A stretch of DNA of 11,133 bases, from NCBI GenBank assembly GCA_944364705.1, contig CALVWH010000069.1, positions 1 through 11,133 of the forward strand. Direction: 5' to 3'. Below, in pieces: positions 6,309 through 11,133 of this stretch. Below the pieces are notes generated by a model that was given only the letters and a program-made list of their open reading frames with translations, was not told the DNA's origin and searched no databases. The DNA comes from an uncultured Bacilli bacterium (lineage in GTDB: Bacteria > Bacillota_I > Bacilli_A > RF39 > UBA660). The stretch's first letter is position 1, and every line of letters starts with the position of its first letter. Made by a program: the position numbers and the translations under genes.

Positions 6309-9300
6309 ATGAAGGAAGTTTATAATCAAATTGAACAATACATTAGAGGAATATCACAATTAAATAAACCAACAAAAGAGGAAGAAGAACGTTATCGTGC
6401 TGCTTTAAAAAGAATGCTAGAAGGAATCGATGAAGAAAGAGCAAAAAAATACACCAAAGATTTCGAAAAAAGTTTAGAAGATGCAAAAAATAGAGCTTAT
6501 CAAAAAGTCCAATTTGCATCTTCTCAAGCTTCCAATGAAGCTCTAAGAAAAAGAAAGAGAAGAGTTAGAGCAGTTTTAGGAAGTGCTGCAGGTCTTGCTA
6601 CTTTTGGAGGAGTTGTAAGCGCTGTTACGAATTTTTTACAAAACAATTCCAATACTTTAGAATCGATTTCGATTGCTGATAATGAAACGCAAAATGCTGA
6701 TGATTATTTACTTGTAAAAAATGATCAAGAAGAACAAAGAGAAGTAAGTACAGAAACAGAAACCGAGATGAATGGTTTAACCAAAGAACAAATTATTACA
6801 AATTACGATGCTTTTATTGATGATTCTGTTCTTTTAATGTACATGAATGAGCATGGAATTAATGTAAGTCCAGATTTAGTTGCTCATATGAAATTTATTG
6901 CAAACATTGATCAGTTAACCACGAAAGAGAAAAAATTATTAGCCTCTTCTAACTATGTATCTATCAATGACTGGTTTATTTTTACGAACCAATTAGCAGA
7001 AGATATGGCAACAGCAACGGAAGTTCCTTTTGATGCGAAAGACTTATTTAAAGATGAACAATCTATCAATGATTTAAATACGGTTATGAACTATTTTGTT
7101 TCTTTAAATAATCAATATGATGAAACAGTAAAACAGGAATTTCAAGAATTCGCAAGAAATTATGTTCAAAATATTGATAGCAAACAAAACAAAGCAGCTT
7201 CTGAATTGATTTTAAATATTTTTACACAAGCATTTACTTTAGGAACAAACTATTTAGTAGAAGATGATGTCTTAGATTTAGAAACCATTTTTGAAGGAAA
7301 TGGATGTCTTCTTGCTAGTATTCGAAATGATTTAGAATCAAAATTAGAAATTGATCCAACGTTAGTAGAAAGAGAAGTTCCAGGATTGTTTGAAAAGGTT
7401 ACAAGCACTAGTGATCTTATGAATGACCCTATTTTCTCTAGTATTTTAAAAGATGAAAATATGGCTTTGCAATTACGTTTTGTTGCAAATAGTAAGGATT
7501 TAACAAGCAAAGAAATTGCTTCTTTCGCAGATAACTTGAATTTAGAAGAAACCACAAAAAATTGGGAAACGATCTACAATGCTTTAAACGATGCTGTTTT
7601 AAATGGACAATTATATGATCCAAGCTTAATTTTCTTAGATGAAAATAAAGAGGATGCAGCAAACATTAGCAAGATGTATGAAATTTATAATAGTTATATC
7701 AATGCACAAACAGAAGAAGAAAAAAGCAAATACTTAGAAGAATGGAATAGTTTCTTCTATGAATATGCAACACAAATTGAAGGACGCTATGATAAAAATC
7801 CAGCTGCTACCGAAATGATTTGTAATTTCTTAGTAAAAGTACAAGAAAAAAATATTGGATTAACTTTAGATCGTAGTGATATTCATCCTGGAGAAATGGA
7901 TAATGGAACAAAGAATTTAAGTAAAATCTTAATTGGAGATGGAACGTTAAAAAATTGTACCACCAATTATTCTACTCATATAGAAGATGGCGAAGTTGTT
8001 GCAGAGAGAACCTTTTATGAACAAGCTCATGATAGTGTAGTATCTAGAATCACTTCTTATACGATTGATGATGAAATCGATAAAAACAACGATTCTGCTG
8101 ATAGTATTTATGCTCAAATTGTAAAAGAGTATGGAGAAGAAATGGTTGCAGAAGAAAATAATCGTTATGATGTTGTCATCGAAGAAATTAAAAGAAGAGT
8201 AAAAGAAGCAAATATAACATTTAAAGAAAATCCAACCATTGAAGATTTTTATCAAGGACGTGTTTTAGGTGGTATTGGAACCATTGGTGGTGAAGATACA
8301 AGATCAACTGGTGGAACAACCGCATCAAGTGTAGTTACTCCAGTAAATGTTCAAGAAGATACGACTGGAAATCGCGATCCAAATAAACCATTAATGACTG
8401 ATGATGAAATTAAAGAAACCGAGAAAAAAGCAGAAGAGTCAAAAGGTAAAGTGGTAAAAGAAGAAACCGAACAATTACCAAAAGAAGAACAAAGTGAAGA
8501 AATCATTAAAGAAGAAGTAACACAAAAACCTTTAACAGATGAAGAAAAACAAGACAATGCAACGATCGGTAATAAAGAAGACGAAGAAGAATTAAATAAA
8601 AATAATGAACATTTCGAAAATGGAAATAACATTGATTATACGGAAGAATATATTATTGATGCGGCAGGAAATGTTTGGATTGATCGCGGAAATGGTTCTT
8701 ATGATTTTGTTTGCGATGTCAATGGAAATAGTAAGCCTTCTGTGATCCCATCAGAGCCTGTTTACGAAGTATTTGATAATACAAAGAATTATTCATATGA
8801 TGGAAAGTTCTATGGAACTTCTGATGGTACTTTAATGTTCATCTTGGATTCTGATGGTACAATGTTACCAATTCAAGAAAAAGATGGAAAACTTTATGTT
8901 CAAGATGATGATGGAACATACAAAGCTTTAGTTGATAGCAATGGAAATTATATCACGAACCCAGTCATTGAAGAATATCAACCATCAAATGAAAATCAAA
9001 CAGAAGCACCATCAACCGATGATCCAAATAATGGACAGCCAGAAACTCCTAGTACCGGAGAATCTGAAACGAATGCACCAGAAACTCCAGGAAATGGAAA
9101 TAATGAACAAAATAATGGAAACTTTGTTTATGATGGCGAAATTTATAACGATGTCGATGGTAATTTATATATTGAAAATGCAGATGGAATTTTTGTACAA
9201 GTTTATGAACAAGATGGAAAATTATATATTTATGATTCGAATGCTAATTTAGTTCCAGTGGTAAATTCAAAAGGAGAACACTTAACAAAACCAGATATTA

Positions 9301-10316
9301 ATACACCAGAGACACCAGGTACCGGAGAATCCGAAACAAATACACCAGAAGCTCCAAGTAATGGAGATAATGAACAAAATAATGGAAACTTTGTTTATGA
9401 TGGTGAAATTTATACGGATAAAGATGGAAACTTATATATTGTAAAAGCGGATGGAATTTGGGTACAAGTATATGAACAAGATGGTAAGTTATACATTTAT
9501 AATGAAAATGCAGAATTGACATTAATTGTTAATTCCAATGGTGATTGTGTAACGAAAGTGTCTCAAGGTCCTTCATCAGATTCTTCTACGACTAATGAAG
9601 AAACTTATATTTATGATGGAAACATTCAAGAAATGGATGGCGCTTATTATATTTTAAATTCTGATAATTCTATGACACAAATAACAGAAATTGATGGAAA
9701 ATTCTATTTTGATGATGGAAACGGAAATTTAAAAGCCATTGTAAATTCAAAAGGAGAAGATATTGAACCAGTTTCTACTGTTTATAGTGAAATTTTAAAA
9801 GCATATGTATTAGCTAGTGAAAAGGAAGCTTTAGAACAAGAATTCTTAGCAATGCAACAACAGTCTAACGTAGCTGCAGCTCAGCCTATGGTTGCTTCTA
9901 TGGAAACACCACAATCAGAAACGGCTGCTACAGAAGCTGTAACTGAAGCTATGCAACCAGAAACAGCTGCTACAGAAGTTGTAACCGAAACAGTACAAAC
10001 AGAAACGAACACACCAGAAGTTACAATGGAAGCACCTCAAACAGAGGCTCCACAAACGGAAGCTCCACAAACAGAAGCTCCACAAACAGAAGCTCCTAAA
10101 ATAGAAGCTCCACAAACAGAAGCTCCACAAACGGAAGCTCCTCAAACAGAAGCTCCACAAACGGAAGCTCCACAAACAGAAGCTCCACAAACAGAAGCTC
10201 CTCAAACAGAAGCTCCACAAACAGAAAGAGAACAAACAAAAGCTGCTTTAGAAGAATTGAAAAAAGAGTTAGAAACGGTTAAAGAAACTGAGTCTACAAA
10301 GGTATTAACAAAATAA
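6309..10316 (+). CDS. Giant membrane-anchored repeat protein, function unknown
   Basis: I do not recognise a family for this 1335-residue protein. Residues 1-86 are highly charged and helical, ending in RKRKRRVR, and should stay in the cytoplasm. Residues 87-110 form one weakly hydrophobic membrane segment (AVLGSAAGLATFGGVVSAV). The bulk is then outside the cell. A helical, acidic region with few Cys runs to about 640, and a disordered Glu/Lys-rich stretch covers about 660-780. Four modules of about 55 residues start with YDG at 830, 941, 1030 and 1102 and share a YDGxIY-DGNLYI-QVYEQDGKLYIYD-VNSKGE pattern. Linkers between modules 1-3 are Pro/Thr/Glu-rich (ETPSTGESET). The tail holds 13 PQTEA-type units and ends in a short coiled coil. 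No LPXTG, choline-binding, LysM or S-layer homology motif is visible, so attachment is by the N-terminal helix. It is co-transcribed with the 508-aa protein and probably works with it at the surface. Its stop codon lies one base from an insertion sequence, so the native 3' end should be verified. Confidence 0.85.
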   Translation: MKEVYNQIEQYIRGISQLNKPTKEEEERYRAALKRMLEGIDEERAKKYTKDFEKSLEDAKNRAYQKVQFASSQASNEALRKRKRRVRAVLGSAAGLATFGGVVSAVTNFLQNNSNTLESISIADNETQNADDYLLVKNDQEEQREVSTETETEMNGLTKEQIITNYDAFIDDSVLLMYMNEHGINVSPDLVAHMKFIANIDQLTTKEKKLLASSNYVSINDWFIFTNQLAEDMATATEVPFDAKDLFKDEQSINDLNTVMNYFVSLNNQYDETVKQEFQEFARNYVQNIDSKQNKAASELILNIFTQAFTLGTNYLVEDDVLDLETIFEGNGCLLASIRNDLESKLEIDPTLVEREVPGLFEKVTSTSDLMNDPIFSSILKDENMALQLRFVANSKDLTSKEIASFADNLNLEETTKNWETIYNALNDAVLNGQLYDPSLIFLDENKEDAANISKMYEIYNSYINAQTEEEKSKYLEEWNSFFYEYATQIEGRYDKNPAATEMICNFLVKVQEKNIGLTLDRSDIHPGEMDNGTKNLSKILIGDGTLKNCTTNYSTHIEDGEVVAERTFYEQAHDSVVSRITSYTIDDEIDKNNDSADSIYAQIVKEYGEEMVAEENNRYDVVIEEIKRRVKEANITFKENPTIEDFYQGRVLGGIGTIGGEDTRSTGGTTASSVVTPVNVQEDTTGNRDPNKPLMTDDEIKETEKKAEESKGKVVKEETEQLPKEEQSEEIIKEEVTQKPLTDEEKQDNATIGNKEDEEELNKNNEHFENGNNIDYTEEYIIDAAGNVWIDRGNGSYDFVCDVNGNSKPSVIPSEPVYEVFDNTKNYSYDGKFYGTSDGTLMFILDSDGTMLPIQEKDGKLYVQDDDGTYKALVDSNGNYITNPVIEEYQPSNENQTEAPSTDDPNNGQPETPSTGESETNAPETPGNGNNEQNNGNFVYDGEIYNDVDGNLYIENADGIFVQVYEQDGKLYIYDSNANLVPVVNSKGEHLTKPDINTPETPGTGESETNTPEAPSNGDNEQNNGNFVYDGEIYTDKDGNLYIVKADGIWVQVYEQDGKLYIYNENAELTLIVNSNGDCVTKVSQGPSSDSSTTNEETYIYDGNIQEMDGAYYILNSDNSMTQITEIDGKFYFDDGNGNLKAIVNSKGEDIEPVSTVYSEILKAYVLASEKEALEQEFLAMQQQSNVAAAQPMVASMETPQSETAATEAVTEAMQPETAATEVVTETVQTETNTPEVTMEAPQTEAPQTEAPQTEAPQTEAPKIEAPQTEAPQTEAPQTEAPQTEAPQTEAPQTEAPQTEAPQTEREQTKAALEELKKELETVKETESTKVLTK
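8796..9773 (+). repeat. Four YDG...DGNLYI modules in the 1335-aa protein
   Basis: Module coding positions are 8796-8966, 9129-9296, 9396-9560 and 9612-9773. All encode a YDG opening, two DGxLY/DGxFY turns and a final V(N/D)SxG motif. Modules 2 and 3 are closest in sequence; 1 and 4 are diverged. A weaker half copy (YIIDAAGNVWIDRGNGSYDF) lies just before, at about 8655-8710. The alternating aromatic and Asp-Gly pattern suggests short beta hairpins. Confidence 0.85.
9042..9575 (+). repeat. 267-base tandem duplication spanning linker plus module
   Basis: The linker string ACCGGAGAAT occurs at 9054 and again at 9321, and the module opening recurs at 9129 and 9396. Both offsets are exactly 267 bases, an 89-codon unit. 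The run ATAATGGAAACTTTGTTTATGATGG is present in both copies without change, pointing to a recent in-frame duplication. Confidence 0.85.
10035..10229 (+). repeat. 15-base coding minisatellite (13 units, PQTEA)
   Basis: Thirteen contiguous 15-base units of the form CCACAAACAGAAGCT encode PQTEA. One unit is PKIEA, and the last is PQTER. Units differ mostly at third positions (CCA/CCT, ACA/ACG, one GAG). Copy changes keep the frame, so length variation between strains is expected. Degenerate relatives (TAATEAVTEAMQPE) precede the array. Confidence 0.93.
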
Positions 10317-10321
10317 AGGGG

Positions 10322-10369
10322 CTGTCTCAAAATTAAGTGATTGATTTTGTATCAGTCTCTTTTTGTTTT
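10322..10369. terminator. Possible bidirectional terminator in the IS tip
   Basis: CAAAAT (10328-10333) pairs with ATTTTG (10344-10349) around a 10-base loop. After a 3x3 mismatch, CTG (10322-10324) pairs with CAG (10353-10355). TCTCTTTTTGTTTT follows on the plus strand; the minus-strand side continues into CCCCTTTATTTT. It would serve the convergent 1335-aa gene and the transposase gene, for which no other terminator is seen. Confidence 0.35.
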
Positions 10370-11133
10370 GGAAAAGGAAATTTCTCTTCTTTTAAGTTCT
10401 GAGGAATATTCCAATAATTACTTTTTAATTTTTTTCCATTAAGTGTAGAAAAATATTTTCTTATATTTGACCCTAAACATATAAGCATAATTTCACAAGA
10501 CACTTTTTCTAAACCACGTCTTCTAATTCTTGTATATTGCATATTTTGTTTAATTTGTCCAAAAGCTCCTTCTACTTGTATACTTCTATTTATTCTTATT
10601 TCTATTCCTTTAGGACTTTGTAAATTTTTTCTAGCTTCTTCTTTTAATAATTCATATTCTGGTATTAGTTCATATAATCTATAATCACAACTCTTGTTCT
10701 TTAAATTTCTCTTACAAATATAAGCATAATTACAAATATTACAACCTGTAAATTTGTAAAGTTTACTATTTTTATATCTCGGATGTCGAATACCTTCAAA
10801 GGATATTTCTTCTCCTATACATGTGTTAAGACAAATTACTCCGTCATCAAATGTATAAAAAAGTTGCGGTCTTTTTCCATCTGCTTCTCCACTCCATGTA
10901 AAGTGTTTAACATAATTTCCTATATTGTGTTTTTTCATATATTTATAATTATCATACATTCCATAGCCTGAATCTGCACATTCATTTTCTGGGTATTCAT
11001 TATAATATTTATAATATAAATCATTCATCGGTATAAAAGTATAAAAGTCATCTCGATCTTGAAAGACACCATACATAGTTATTAGTCCACTTGATACCAT
11101 TACTTGGATATTATATCCAGCATGAAAATCATG
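10333..11133 (-). CDS. IS1182-family DDE transposase, C-terminal part (N-terminus outside window)
   Basis: The frame is open from the right edge (HDFHAGYNIQVM...) to TAA at 10333-10335, giving about 266 residues. The AGYNIQ and DRDDFYTFIP motifs are typical of the core of IS1182-family transposases. The second catalytic Asp is in ADSGYGMYDNY (codon 10972-10974). The catalytic Glu is in SIQVEGAFGQIKQN (codon 10570-10572). Between them lies the family's Cys-rich insert, CNICNYAYIC. The first Asp lies beyond the window. The internal ATG at 11098-11100 is not the start, since conserved sequence continues upstream of it. I see no internal stop or frameshift, so the enzyme may be intact. It converges on the 1335-aa gene, with 16 bases between the two stop codons. 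Confidence 0.9.
   Translation of the reverse strand, partial: HDFHAGYNIQVMVSSGLITMYGVFQDRDDFYTFIPMNDLYYKYYNEYPENECADSGYGMYDNYKYMKKHNIGNYVKHFTWSGEADGKRPQLFYTFDDGVICLNTCIGEEISFEGIRHPRYKNSKLYKFTGCNICNYAYICKRNLKNKSCDYRLYELIPEYELLKEEARKNLQSPKGIEIRINRSIQVEGAFGQIKQNMQYTRIRRRGLEKVSCEIMLICLGSNIRKYFSTLNGKKLKSNYWNIPQNLKEEKFPFPKQKETDTKSIT

Larger units (their letters stand above)
10318..11133. mobile_element. Insertion sequence of IS1182 type, terminal part (continues past window)
   Basis: The tip GGGGCTGTCTCAAAA (10318-10332) is the typical terminal inverted repeat of IS1182-family elements, and the transposase stop codon lies only about 15 bases inside it, as is usual there. The other end is outside the window, so element length and target duplication cannot be read. 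The tip starts one base after the stop codon of the 1335-aa gene. Confidence 0.85.

Noticed and set aside
8932..9252. Plus-strand 106-codon frame inside the repeat modules
   Set aside because: It is an out-of-frame reading of the YDG module region with repetitive Met/Lys/Ile composition and no ribosome binding site.
10035..10229. CRISPR array
   Set aside because: The units are contiguous 15-base repeats with no unique spacers, and they keep a reading frame.
9915..10235. Minus-strand open frame rich in WSFCLRSF repeats
   Set aside because: It is the antisense shadow of the 15-base minisatellite; its periodic protein follows from the PQTEA codons, and no ribosome binding site is seen.
10783..10971. 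Plus-strand 62-codon frame inside the IS
   Set aside because: It is antisense to the conserved transposase core, and its Phe/Ile-rich product looks like a shadow.

Overview
The window is AT-rich bacterial DNA with tightly packed genes, strong Gram-positive ribosome binding sites, sigma-A-type promoters and U-tailed terminators. The gene order sepF, divIVA, T-box, ileS is the classic Bacillota division-cluster tail. TGG encodes Trp throughout and every large frame ends in TAA or TAG, so nothing suggests the Mycoplasma code. The style (very AT-rich, compact, low-complexity surface proteins) fits an uncultivated gut-type Bacilli, Erysipelotrichia or Mycoplasmatota-like lineage; this placement is inference.

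Positions 1-97 hold the last 31 codons of an unidentified gene, followed by an AT-rich terminator hairpin. Positions 222-1169 carry sepF and divIVA, two membrane-associated division and polarity factors. divIVA has its own good promoter inside the short gap between them. Compared with Bacillus subtilis, ylmG and ylmH are absent from between the two genes. Positions about 1200-1375 form a T-box riboswitch with an ATC (Ile) specifier, controlling ileS (1396-4500). The encoded isoleucyl-tRNA synthetase is the long, eukaryote-like type 2 form. Its signature motif is the rearranged GIHH, which is linked to mupirocin hyper-resistance, and its second motif is KMHKS rather than KMSKS. A clean terminator follows.

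Positions 4631-10316 are a two-gene transcription unit for large membrane-anchored, extracytoplasmic proteins of unknown function. It begins with two tandem promoters and a possible 16-codon leader ORF. The first protein (508 aa) has one N-terminal membrane helix, a pilin-like globular region, an Asn/Thr stalk ending in CCCETC, a Thr-Pro linker and a WSDWSDWS-containing C-terminal region. The second (1335 aa) has a charged cytoplasmic N-terminus, one membrane segment, a long helical region, four YDG...DGNLYI modules and a 15-bp coding minisatellite (PQTEA). Together they look like a surface or adhesion apparatus and are the least explained part of the window.

From 10318 to the right edge lies the end of an insertion sequence of the IS1182 type (tip GGGGCTGTCTCAAAA). 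It carries the C-terminal part of its transposase on the minus strand and sits one base after the stop codon of the 1335-aa gene.
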